From Spirogloea muscicola (lineage: Eukaryota > Streptophyta > Zygnematophyceae > Spirogloeales > Spirogloeaceae): a stretch of DNA of 34,359 nt. This document shows, piece after piece, positions 10,201 through 19,896 of this stretch (positions within the stretch are counted from its first letter, which is position 1; every line of letters starts with the position of its first letter). The notes below the pieces were generated by a model. That model was not told where the DNA came from, searched no databases, and saw only the letters and a program-made list of their open reading frames with translations. The DNA lies in the NCBI GenBank assembly GCA_009602725.1, contig WELB01000161.1:275304-309662 (forward strand). Reading direction: 5' to 3'. A program made the translations under genes and the position numbers.

Positions 10201-11572
10201 GCCTGCAGCGCCACTGTCTTGAGGGTTCGGACCTGCCCTACAGATGCCGTCCATGATGGTCTGCTTTCCACTACTGCTGACTTGCGGTGCTGCCATGAGG
10301 CTGTGCAGAAGGCGGAAGAGGGTAGTTGTGACCAATTCTGCGAGCACAGTTGTGGCGTGCACCGGGAATGACTGGGAGCAGCCCCCATTGTGCAGGAGCA
10401 GGGCAGCAAGCTCAACTGCCAAGGCCGCCAAGGCCTCTCCGCAACGGGCTGCCGCACTTTGGTGAAAGACAAGGCTGATCCTTACAACGTTTAGGAGGTA
10501 GAAGCGGCTTGGTGTGAACAGCCTGCGAAAGTCGGCCTCCTCCGAAATACTGCCAGAGCGTACCTGCGACAGCGCGTTCCTCAATGACTGGATTAGCAGT
10601 CCGAGCAAGCTCTGGATGACCTGGGCACCGTCCACCACCTCGTCAATTTCCTCTCTGGCAGGCCGCCACTGGATGATGGTGACAACGGCCTTCCAAGAAT
10701 CACTCAAGATTGCTCCGGCATGTCCCTTGTTTCCTGCAAGGCAGCCCAAAGCCACCAGCGCCTCGATGCAGGCCTTGACCAAGCAGTGCCGCCAGCGTCC
10801 GTCTGGATCTTGAGCATCGCCTGCAGAGAGGCTGTTTGTCAGTGGCAGCCTATCCACTATCTGCTGGTGTTTCATTCACGCAAAGGATAAATCTTAGCAT
10901 TGAAACAACAAATTCAGATACTGCAGCAGCCTATTCACTATCTGCTGGTGTCTCGTTCACGCAAAGGATATGTCGCAGCGTTTATCCAGCACGGATTAAA
11001 ATACCCCAGAGACATAGGTCTAGACTTCAGCTCTTAAGTGGCGACGGATGTCCGCCAAGAGCAACAGCGCCAAGCTGCCAAGCTGGCAGAAGGACTCACC
11101 AGCTGCTCCTCGCTCAGGGTCAACGTCATGAATTGCATCGTTTTGCCAGATATTCACGGCAATATCGGCCGCTTTTGACAGCAGATCTTGCGCAGCCTTG
11201 AAGACGGCATGCTGATCTTGGTGCTGAAGCTCCTACATGGCCACCGAGCGAGCCTTGGGGCGTAAGGCAACACTGCTGTGCCTCGCACCTTGCAGGAGCA
11301 CGACATTGACTCGAGCACGACCATCCAACTTATGTGCACAACTAGTCGCACAATTACAGATCTCGCAATTACGGAGGTGCGTGCGAAGACCGCTTTCTTT
11401 CGTTGCCAGCAGAGACGAGCTCGATCGAGCACGACACCTGCTGTGCCGCGTAGACAGAGCCGACCATTTGAAAGGCGTGGACAAGCTGGTCGAGCAGCCG
11501 CCGGCAGGGCCGCAGGTCCGCCAGCTGCAGGAGCTCTGCCAGGGCGTCCTGGAGCTGCTGAGTGAGGGCCAT
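7286..11572 (-). CDS. Uncharacterised helical protein, about 877-925 residues, 8-9 exons
   Basis: I do not recognise this protein. Minus-strand exons: 11572-11438, 11232-11100, 10820-9176, 8974-8840, 8577-8553, 8455-8302, 8099-7926 and 7662-7286. The sum is 2778 nt (925 residues) and phase closes at all junctions. A possible phase-0 intron of 144 nt (9468-9325) inside the long exon would give 877 residues. The protein starts MALTQQLQDALAELLQ and is rich in Leu and Ala, in helix-like segments typical of HEAT/ARM-type solenoids, but no repeat unit was proved. A central block reads FRRLFTPSRFYLLNVVRISL. The last exon has a short coiled-coil-like stretch (ELVLLRNEAEELSNLL), a Gln/Arg-rich linker and KENTP, which could be a KEN degron beside a Thr-Pro site. 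There is no signal peptide or membrane segment. The 25-nt exon is supported only by its splice sites and phase. The upstream flank is GC-rich. Confidence 0.7.
10845..10970. repeat. Spaced direct duplication inside an intron
   Basis: A 45-bp sequence occurs at 10845-10889 and again at 10926-10970, 81 bp apart, with three mismatches. Both copies contain TATCTGCTGGTGT and ACGCAAAGGATA. They lie in the second intron of the large minus-strand gene, close to the acceptor of the long exon. No coding role is seen. Confidence 0.85.
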
Positions 11573-12720
11573 GGCAGCCGCAAGAGCGGTGCCAGGGCCC
11601 TACTAGCCGCGGCGGCCGCCGCGGCTCTCACGCAGGCGGCCGGCGGGGGCCACGCAGGCGCCGCGGGCGCCTCCGCAACTGCGATGGCGNACGGCGGGCC
11701 AGGCGCCGCGACCGGCGGCGGCGGCGGCTGCGGCGGCGGCTGACGGCGACGACAGCCCCAAGCCTCTGCTCCATGCCCGCGCCCTCGCCCTCCGCCTCCG
11801 CAGCCCTCCGCCCACTCTGTGGCTCCTCCGCACGCTTCGCCTCGCCTTTGCAGCACGCGGCGGCGGCCTGCGCTGCCCTCCTCTGCGCCTACACGCTTGC
11901 GCAGCCGCCGCCACCGCCCCCCGCGCTCTCTGCCCTCGGCGGGGGCTTCTGCGCCCTGCCGGCCAGGCCAGAGCGGGCCAGGTCGGCTGCGGCCAGTCGC
12001 CCGCACGGCTCCACCTCACGCGCCCTCCCTAGTCACTGACGGCTTCGAAGCTGACCGTGCAATTTGTCCTCGTCGCGGCACCTATATGAGAACCCACTCT
12101 GGCCGCCCGCTACGCTGCTCATGCTCTTGCTCAAGCAGAGGGCGTTGTTGCAAGTCGGCACAGGCACTGCCCCTCTCATGCCTGGCCCATTCAGGCATGC
12201 TGTAGGCCTGCGAGACTGTGGCTTGCTCGACCCGGCTGCGGCGCGAGTGGCCTGACAGGAATACTAGTTTTGCTTCTTCCTCCCAGAGCGACAGGTGAGA
12301 CAGCCAGTGTGAGTTTACTCGCCATTAATGCCGTTAGCAATATATATGCAGAAGAATGTCAAGCAATGATGTGGCAATGAAGAGGGCCTTGCCCTCCATA
12401 GTCCTTTTTCACCAACAGGTGCAGCTGCAGTTGCCACCATTGGTGCTCAGTCGTTGCATTGGAATGTGGATCTGACAGACATACCGGGATCTATAAGACC
12501 ATCAGTGCAGCACAATGCATGACTTCGAGGTAAGATCGTCAGAGGAGATGAGCCACAATTTACCTCAAGGACATGGACTCGCCTCCAACAATGAAGGTTG
12601 TCCTAGCTTCAGTTTCCAGCTGCACGGGAGCTCCCTTGAAATTTGGAGCAGCCCAAGCAGCTACCTGGACATACAGATCAGCAAACCTCATTCAGGCTAC
12701 AGATTGAGCTCAGGAACCCT
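11573..12720. other. GC-rich region upstream of the large minus-strand gene
   Basis: Probable promoter and 5' UTR of the minus-strand gene starting at 11572. It contains GGC/CGG runs (about 11712-11742), one N at 11690 and long GC-driven open frames on both strands that carry no recognisable motif. From about 12260 the composition becomes ordinary. The part at 12260-12720 shows no convincing gene, but it could hold missing exons of the protease-like fragment that follows. Confidence 0.5.
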
Positions 12721-12722
12721 AG

Positions 12723-12851
12723 TTGTGGATCACGAATGTTGGCGAGCCAGCCTGGCGGGTTCTTCTTGTGGACACGGGCAGCTACCTGGCCCTAGTTATC
12801 GACCAACCTCCAGGATGGACGCAGCTTGCAGCCCAAACAGGCATCACTTAA
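12723..12851 (+). pseudogene. Aspartic-protease-like fragment (A1 active-site region)
   Basis: A 42-codon frame reads VGEPAWRVLLVDTGSYLALV before a TAA at 12849-12851. The G-x-P spacing, hydrophobic strand and DTGS (Asp codon at 12771) resemble the first active-site region of A1 peptidases, as in the intact protease at 30237 (GLGNPAQPQ...ADTGSDLLW). The frame is closed by a TAG just upstream, and no second DSG motif or cysteine cluster was found nearby. It may be a lone exon or a decayed gene. The match is short, so chance cannot be excluded. Confidence 0.35.
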
Positions 12852-13069
12852 CCAGCCACAAGCAAGCAATACATGCTCGAGTATTCTGACCTGCACATCT
12901 CCAGAGCTTACTATTTCTGTGCCTCCCTGGCTCTTTGCATTCTACTGATTGCGCCAGCCGTTCAACCATCTGATTCAAGCCAGTTCGTTCATTCAACAAA
13001 CAGCTGGATCAGAGGCACATTCATCCACATTCTCACTTGATATCTCTCTCCTTCCCGCCCTTTCAAACC

Positions 13070-13310
13070 TCTGCATTCCTTTGGGCTGGCCTCTTACAGC
13101 CACCGTAGATTGGACGAGCTGTTTCTTGTAGAAAGGGCTTCATCAAAGCTTCTCGGTAGAATGAGTACTTAGTAGCCTCTTGTGAAAGAAGAAATGTATA
13201 GAAGAAAATGACAAGGTCTTTAGGGGCCCGGAAGGCGGATGAAGAGATATAGCGCTTTCAACTAAGGCAGTGACTGTGAGAGGCCAGCCCAAAGGGAGTG
13301 GCTCTTCTGG
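13070..13310. repeat. Hairpin-tail relics
   Basis: Two degraded copies of the H2-type retrotransposon tail face each other: TTGGGCTGGCCTCTTACAGCC on plus at about 13080-13100, and the inverse, GTGAGAGGCCAGCCCAAA, at about 13275-13292. No coding remnant is attached. The flanks at 12930-13070 and 13310-13430 show nothing else recognisable. Confidence 0.5.
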
Positions 13311-13433
13311 AGGAACAGATCTTCCAATTCAAGGCAAGAGCCGTAAGAGAGCCCAAAAAGAGTAAACTAGGTCCAAAGGGCCGAAAGGCGCCAAAAGCAC
13401 ACAGCTATGCAAAAGACTACAGCACATGGGAGA

Positions 13434-13790
13434 CTAAGTACCCCGAGTCAGCAGCCGCAAGTCGGAGTGACTTGCAGCTGGAAAAGAGGCACTCCGACGA
13501 GATCCAGAAGCAGCAAGCATGGCACGGCCTGCCCGCAAGTTCACTGCGTGAGCCTGGGACCGTTGGAAGATATGGACAGCCGCGTACGGAACACCTGCGC
13601 AAGCGGCCCAGCGACGTTGAAGCCGGGCACCTTGCTGTCCCTGCCGATGTTCGATGGCCTACCGTGCAAGCCGCTGCAGAGAGAAGGCGCGCGGTGCGCA
13701 TGAAGTGAAAGCAAGGCCAATTCAAGCCAATACATTGTTCAGGCAAAACAAGCAGAAAGTGCGAAGACTGCAGTGCAAAGAATGTGCTAC
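13434..13790 (-). mobile_element. Retrotransposon C-terminal copy, subfamily C, joined to a subfamily E tail
   Basis: The minus-strand translation, with one frame break, gives GFNVAGPLAQVFRTRLSIS, QRSQAHAVNLRAGRAMLAAS and SASFPAASHSDLRLLTRG with a stop near 13434. At its 5' side (13684-13790) it is fused to the 3' UTR end of subfamily E (AATTCAAGCCAATACATTG when read on plus), as also seen at 29320 and 29581. The uninterrupted QRSQAHAV here shows that the subfamily C copies at 26118 and 28050 carry later insertions at that point. Confidence 0.65.
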
Positions 13791-13814
13791 ATGAAAAGCC
13801 CTATACTAGGAGGG

Positions 13815-15040
13815 CCGGAGGTGCCACAAGAGGGGGGAGCCGTGCCGACAGGGGCCATGTCGACTCGACCTGTAACACTATCTGGAGCTGCTAGAGGAGG
13901 GGGAGGAAGCAGCAGTGGAAGGAGGGATGGCGGGTTCGGGAAGGAGGGCCGGAGGTGTTACAGAGCGGGGGAGCCGTGCTGACGGGGGCCATGTTGACTC
14001 GACCTGCACCGCTTCTGGAGCTTGTCCGTTCTTTTGGGCTGCCTCTCACAGCCACCAGTCAATCTGGCCGCGTGTTCTCTTCTGGAGCCTTGTCCATTCC
14101 TTTGGGCTGGCCTCTCACAGCCACCAGTCAATTTGGAAGCGCTGTTTCTGTGCTGGAGCTGCTAGAGGAGTGGGAGGCAGCAGCAGTGGCAATGGAATGG
14201 CGGGTGGGGAAAGGAGGGGCGGAGGTGCCACAGAGTGGGGGGAGCCGTGCTGACGGGGGCCAAGTCGACTCGACCTGCACCGCTTCTGGAGCTGCTAGAG
14301 CTAGCTTTTCTGAAGGCGTCTACTGGCCCCTTCTCGTACTTTGTTCATTCATTTTAGGCTGGCTTTTCCCAGCCCCTATCCTCAATGGGCGAGCCTCTTC
14401 TCTGCTGGAGGAGTGGGGGGCAGCAGCAGTGGCAAGTGGGATGGCGAGTGGGGAAAGGAGGGCTGGGGGGGCCACAGACGAAGAACAGCGCTTCCAAATT
14501 GACTGGTGGCTGTGAGAGGCCAGCCCAAAAGATTGGACGGTCAAGCGGGGGCGGCCGTGCTGACGGGGGCCATGTCGACTCGACCTGCACCGCTTCTGGA
14601 GCTGCTAGAGGAGTGGGGGGCAGCAGCAGTGGCAAGTGGGATGGCAGGTGGGGTGCGTAGAAGATTGAGACGCCGATATCAAAAGAGCGGCTGTAAGAGG
14701 CCAGCCAGATGCATACAGGTGTTCATGACGAAAGGAGGGAGGGGGAAGAAGAGCGCTTCCAGAGTGACATCAGTGGCTGTGAGAAACCAGCCCAAAAGAA
14801 TGGACAAGGCCTGAAAGGGCCAGATGGCACAAGAAACAAGTTACTAAGCGCTAAGACGTCAGAAAGAAGAAAGCGCGGCCAGATTGACTGGTGGAAAGAA
14901 GACTCTCGGCAACCCCTAGTCAGCAAGTGCAGCAGGGGAACGGAGGGCTGGAGGTGCCATAGAGCGGGGAGCCGTGCTGACGGGGGCCATGTCGACTTGA
15001 TCTGCACCGCTTCTCAGCTGCTAGAAAGTAGCACATGCGG
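13815..15040. repeat. Reiterated GC-rich module interleaved with hairpin tails
   Basis: A module containing GCCGTGCTGACGGGGGCCAT recurs at about 13839, 13973, 14244, 14554 and 14971. Each is followed by a GTCGACTCGACCTGCACCGC-like stretch and usually by a GAGCTGCTAGAGGAG and GGCAGCAGCAGTGG block. H1 and H2 hairpin tails lie between them: H2 plus at about 14034 and 14102, H1 plus at 14354-14394, H2 minus at about 14490-14533 and 14750-14800. Open frames across the array differ in phase from copy to copy, so I do not call a protein. Confidence 0.75.
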
Positions 15041-15059
15041 AATCAAGCAGCTACGACAC

Positions 15060-15545
15060 ACTCAGTAACCCCTGAAAGGCGGGCCGGAGGTGCCACAGTG
15101 CTGCAGAAGGTCCAGCCATTGACTGCCGAATGCCCCGTGCATGTCTATCGCCAGCGCCCCAAAGGAAAAGATTCGTGTATCTGAAACAAACGAAGGCCAA
15201 ATGACCAAGCACGTCTGAAGACCTACATAACCTACCGCAGATTAAGCGGCTCAGTAACCACGGGACCATGAAGGTCGCTAAATCGAAGCCTAAATACTAG
15301 ATGGCAGATACGAAGCTCTTCTGCCACCAACTAGAGCTCGCCCAGCTTTCTGGTGCAAAGCATTAGCCTGAGCACGCTGCAAACAGGCCGAAACTCGTCG
15401 TCGCAAGAACGACAGATATGCAGCTGGCAAGCCCATCTCAGCCGGGAACACATCTGCATGTCGTGTGTAGCCAAGATGGGCAATATTCTGAAGGAGAGTG
15501 TGGAGACGAGGACAGAAACAGCCAAAGACGTCGACTGCAGCTGGC
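15060..15545 (-). mobile_element. Retrotransposon fragments, subfamily D-like (minus)
   Basis: Two overlapping relics. At 15060-15180 the minus strand reads ALAIDMHGAFGSQWLDLLQ and soon RGY with a stop at 15062-15064. At 15165-15400 it reads QKAGRALVGGRRASYLPSSI, then a broken SRGY-stop with the subfamily D 3' UTR. The first has the AID-HGAFG block of the endonuclease-like domain. The reading frame is broken several times. Confidence 0.6.
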
Positions 15546-15551
15546 AGGAGA

Positions 15552-15775
15552 GGGCGACGTAAGTCGAAGGGATCTATACAAGCCCAAAGGGCGGGCAATT
15601 ACGTTGGTAGCACGCGGAAAGTGCACGCAGGAAGGAGGAAGACTCTTGCAGTAGTGGGCAAAGGGGCGACGTAAGCCGAAGGGATCTGCCCTGGCCCAAA
15701 GGGCGGGCAGTTTCGTCGGTAGCACGCGGAAATTGCACGCAGGGAGGAGGACGACTCTTGCAGTAGTGGGCAAAG
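15552..15775. repeat. 112-bp tandem duplication upstream of protease copy 1
   Basis: Two adjacent units, 15552-15663 and 15664-15775, share GGGCGACGTAAG, CCCAAAGGGCGGGCA, GTAGCACGCGGAAA and ACTCTTGCAGTAGTGGGC. The second unit leads directly into the 5' flank that protease copies 1 and 2 have in common. Copy 2 has only a diverged single unit near 29965-30000. Confidence 0.85.
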
Positions 15776-15894
15776 GCTGTGGTTGGCCAGCCCAGGGGGA
15801 CGGTAGATGCGCCGGGCGGGAAGGCGCCTGCCCGGGCTGGTCCCGCACATGGCGCCCCCCTTCCCCGCCACTTGGCCAGCGCGGCACTACTTCA

Positions 15895-15925
15895 GAAGAA
15901 GTGCTCGCCCATAAAGCATTGGGGC
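15895..15925 (-). repeat. Partial retrotransposon tail in the 5' flank of protease copy 1
   Basis: AGAAGAAGTGCTCGCCCAT on plus is the inverse of the H1 tail end (ATGGGCGAGCAC plus pyrimidine tail). It lies about 100 bp before the protease start codon and has no counterpart at the same place upstream of copy 2. The hairpin itself is missing. Confidence 0.5.
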
Positions 15926-16024
15926 TCGGCTGGGGCTGCGCTACTTGAGAGGATACCGACTCCCCCAACGCCACCCGCGCTGCTTCCAGCCTCGTTCCTT
16001 CGTCTGCCGCAACGTCAACGTCCG

Positions 16025-19000
16025 ATGACTCCTCCACAGCCTCTGCGGGCCGTGGCTGCTGCCCGCGTGCCCCTGCGACTCGCCTTCCTCGTGCTCCTTC
16101 TTCATGGGGCTCTGGCAGCAGGTTGCTATCCGCGCCTTCCTGTCGAGCATCACGGTGCAGCGCCACTTCTCTTGCCAGTTCGCTGTTGGATTACGTCCCT
16201 GTGACTGTCTGGTCTGACGGTACTTTGTCTAGGGTTGGGACGGCAACTGGCAATGTGAATGTACCGCATGCTCGCTTCTGAGCTGGCACGGTGTGCTTGC
16301 TCATTCCAGGCCCTGCAGACGCCAAGCCAAATGCAGAAGCCAAGCCGTCCACATTGAAGTAAGGAGATGTCCTCAGCTTTTTGCCTGCCTGCCTTCGCAC
16401 AGCACGCTGCCAGCCCTGGTGCTGATCGAGCTCGGCATCAGACTAGCCCCAGACTCTGCAACACTGGAGCTTGACAATAGACCTTAAGAGCAGGGCCGAC
16501 TTTTCAGCTCCTCAAAACGACACGATGTATACCCGTGACATGTACTCCGCAGGTTGAGCCTGACTCACATCGACGCACCTCATTCGCCTGTTCGGAGAGA
16601 GTGGCCCAGCAAAGAGGACGCATTCAGGTTCCAGCACCACAGCGACAAGGTCAGTTTGTGACTAGCTTGTGAATACCATTGCTGTCCATCCGCATCAGCG
16701 TGCATGTGATCTGGCATCCTTCTTTGCCTGCAGCCCATGCCGATAATTTTCAAGCCTTGCAATGCTGGACATGAGTGACCTCTCTGTGACGATCACAGAT
16801 ACTGTAGTATCAGCTGCTCGTTCTGTGAGAGCATTTGACTTGGCTGCTTATGCAGTTGACCATTTCCATTGTCGTGGGCTTTGTTGCCATGCATATTGCA
16901 TCACAACTGGATGCAGTGACTGGACCCTTCGCTTACTTAAGCTACTGCACATTCTGCAGGCAAGATCGGAGAGATTGTACCACCAGATCACACGCAAAGA
17001 GTCAAGAAGACATCCGGGAAAGAGGACGAAGACATTGAAGCAGCCAAAGCTTGTGCCAGGGGCGCACAGCACGACATCCACGGCATCATCCCATGAGGCA
17101 GTGGCTACGCAGGCAACTCAAGTCAGCTATCAAGCGTACAATGCAACAGTCCACTCAGGATACAGTCTTGGATTTGGGAGTTACTTCGCAGACTTCGGCC
17201 TTGGCGACCCAGCCCAACCACAAATCCTTACTGCAGACACTGGCAGCGACTTACTGTGGACTCAGGTCCAATCAGCACAATGACATTGCAGCAGCTTCAG
17301 TACTCATCCATACAGCATCGCTTGGCACACAGTTGCAACATGCAACTTGAGGAAAGATACAGGGATTCTGACAATGCTTGCATGATATCGCCCTGAAGCA
17401 ATTGCAACTGGTGGATCGCACATGCTTACTTGCTTCGCACTCTTCTGCTGCTACAGTGCTTGCCTTGCTCCAGCTGCTATTTTCAAAGCGGACCCGTCTT
17501 CGATCCGACTCAATCGTCTACCTTCTCTGTCATCAACTGCAACACTTACGCTTGCCTATATGCTGAGACCCAGTATGGGTATGACAATTGCTACTTCTCA
17601 GGAGGCACAGCCGACTGCGAGTACTCCTACGGGTGCACCTCTGTGAACTTGGAGACAGTGTGATTGTTGCGGTGATCGCGGCGTGGCCAATCTCTGCACC
17701 ACTCATCCTTGTGTTTTGTGAAATTGGATGTCTCCTAGTCTGATATATATCAGTCTATTGCAGGGGAGACTTCTAAAAGCGCCTGTGCTTACCCATGCAT
17801 CTCAAGAGCACGCAGGTATGCAGATGGATCCCTAACCTCAGGGAAATTGGCTACTGAGACGGTGTGGCTCACCACCACAACTGGCAGTAGTGTAGGCCTT
17901 TCGGGAGTGGCCTTTGGATGCGGTCACGACAATGTTGGTACCTTTGGCTATGCAGGGGGCCTCATTGGCCTTGGACGGGGGCCACTTTCCTTTGTCCAAC
18001 AGGTACTACTTTGCTTGTCCACTGTAAAGCATTGCTGAGTGCAAACAGAGCTTGTTAGCTTACATGGCCCTTGCTTTAGTACACATACAAACCAGATGTA
18101 AAAAAGTGAATGCATAACATTTGCTATAGTTGATCTCTGGATCTTTCATCCAAGGCCCAGACACCCTCGCCTACTTGTGTACAACATTGGAACTGGGCTT
18201 GAGCTTGCTATGTATTGTAATTGCTGGTTTCGATAAAGACGTTCGTTCTGCACAGCTGCACCAGTCTTTCTCAATCACGATGTGTATTTACTTATCATTG
18301 CAGCTGCAGACATATGACCACATATTTACCCTGTGCCTGCAAAGCTATGATGCGCCTTACCTGCCTCCGAGCGAGCTGGAATTCGGGTCGGCTGGAGTAC
18401 CCAGTACGGGCGTGACTTACACTCCGATCCTCAACAACCCCACCCAGGATGCAAACCTGGGATACACAACCTTCTACTATGTGCAGGTCAACAGTATACT
18501 GATAGGAGCAACCTCACTCAGCATCCCTGCGTCTGCTTTTACCATCGACGGCAGTGGTGGAGGAGGGACAATCTTTGACTCTGGAACAACCTTGACAATG
18601 TGAGCAGAGCAATTGCTTGCCAATCTATTGCCATGTTGGAGCAATATACACATTCTACATCTAGGACTTGCTGGCAAGTCATGAGCTCTGGCATTGCTGC
18701 TCGCGGGCTTTGCTAACATACGCTGTGTCTCAGGCTGGTGGTTGCTGCATACCAACCTGTCATTGACTATCTCAATGCCACCGTGCCTCTGCCCAAGTAA
18801 GTGTAGAGATATCTGTATTGCAGTCTCATACTTTCTATGGATCATATGCACTCAAACTTGGTCGTGACAAGTTCGTGCTTCTAATTGAAGAGCTTGCTGC
18901 TGCCGCATGATGCTGCCGCCGAATACTTTGTGCAGTTCTCAGCTGTTGCAGGTAGCACTGTCATAGTCAGGAAATACTTATTTGCCTGAGATTGCATATA

Positions 19001-19896
19001 TTGCAGGGCAAATATTAGTGGTCTTGGTCTTTGTTGGAACGTTACTGGAAATATGGCGAATCCAGACGATATAAATAATATGGGCTTCTTCCCTATTATG
19101 ACCTTCCGCATGTCAGGGCCATCTGACTACAGGCTCCCTCCTGCAAATTACATTGCTTTCGTATCCGATACAGTAGTCTGTGTGGTTCTTGAAATCTCAA
19201 ACATCAACATCATTGGCAACTTCGCACAGCAGAATTTCCTGATGGTGCACGACCTGAACCACACCAGGGTAATTGCTCANCTTGTTGGGGCAGGCCTTCG
19301 TCCTGCACTTTCAGACCTTGTTGATACATTGGGCTGGCCTCTCACAGCCATTGCCTTACATTCAAATAGCTGTCTCTCCTTTCTGGTCGTTGCGAACCGC
19401 CACCAACTTCGTCGTTCACCAAGTGGAAGAAACACCCCCGCCCCGCCCCCCGCCAAGTGGGGGCGGGGGGCGGGAGGCCGATCCTCTGCAGGAGTCCTCC
19501 TGCGGGAGGCAATAAGCCGGCCCGTTGGAAGGGGCCCCCGCCATTGCCCCGCAGAGGAGTCGGCACCCCCAGGGCTTACTCTTCATCCGGACTGGCTACT
19601 CCGGTTATCCGGCTGCGCCCGGCGGGCCGGGGAGCCGGAGCCTGCGGTAACCGCGGTTGGATAACCCCGCCGACCTTTCCGACGCCCGACGAAGCCCTCC
19701 GCCGGCAGCCGACGTCTGCCGTCGGGCGGGCTGACCGTTAGCTTCCCCCCCACCTCCTCCGCATCCTCCTCCCACAGTCCCTTCACCTCCCACAAAGGCG
19801 TCTCCTCCACCCTCTCATCTTCCTCCTCAATCGCCAGTACCCCCTCCCCCACTTCATCCACCTCCACCCAAGGCTTCCCCTCCACCTCCTGCATAA
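16025..19896 (+). pseudogene. Nepenthesin-like aspartic protease copy 1, broken
   Basis: Secretory A1-family peptidase with the exon layout of the intact copy at 30237. Exons seen: 16025-16219, 16310-16358, 16553-16649, 16960-17265, 17457-17632, 17816-18002, 18304-18599, 18734-18796, 18893-18934 (junction uncertain), 19007-19268, and a proline-rich end 19741-19896 with stop TAA. Both catalytic motifs remain: ADTGSDLLWTQ and IFDSGTTLT. Two faults break it. Exon 1 lacks one base near 16172 compared with copy 2, so the frame leaves after the signal peptide and stops at TGA (tccctgtga) near 16200. The exon that should encode MGWKPVNC is absent; 19269-19740 holds unrelated GC-rich DNA and an N at 19280. 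Sequencing or assembly error is an alternative to true decay. A TGTAA, the usual chlorophyte poly(A) signal, lies about 143 bp past the stop. Confidence 0.8.
19269..19740. other. Foreign segment in the last intron of protease copy 1
   Basis: After the donor at 19269 the sequence leaves homology with copy 2. It holds an N at 19280 and an H2-type hairpin (TTGGGCTGGCCTCTCACAGCC) at 19328-19348. A strongly GC-rich block follows, with further inverted repeats (for example CCCGCCCCCCGCC against GGGGGCGGGGGGCGGG at about 19444-19472). Homology resumes at 19741 within the proline-rich exon. It could be an insertion, a deletion-insertion or an assembly join at the N. Confidence 0.65.

Noticed and set aside
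11233-12006. 257-codon minus frame extending upstream of the large unknown gene
   Set aside because: It runs through an intron, exon 1 and an N into GC-rich promoter DNA. The ATG at 11572 and the phase-correct donor at 11437 give a better model.
15438-16166. 242-codon minus frame upstream of and antisense to protease copy 1
   Set aside because: It overlaps the 112-bp tandem duplication and is antisense to the signal-peptide exon; no conserved motif.
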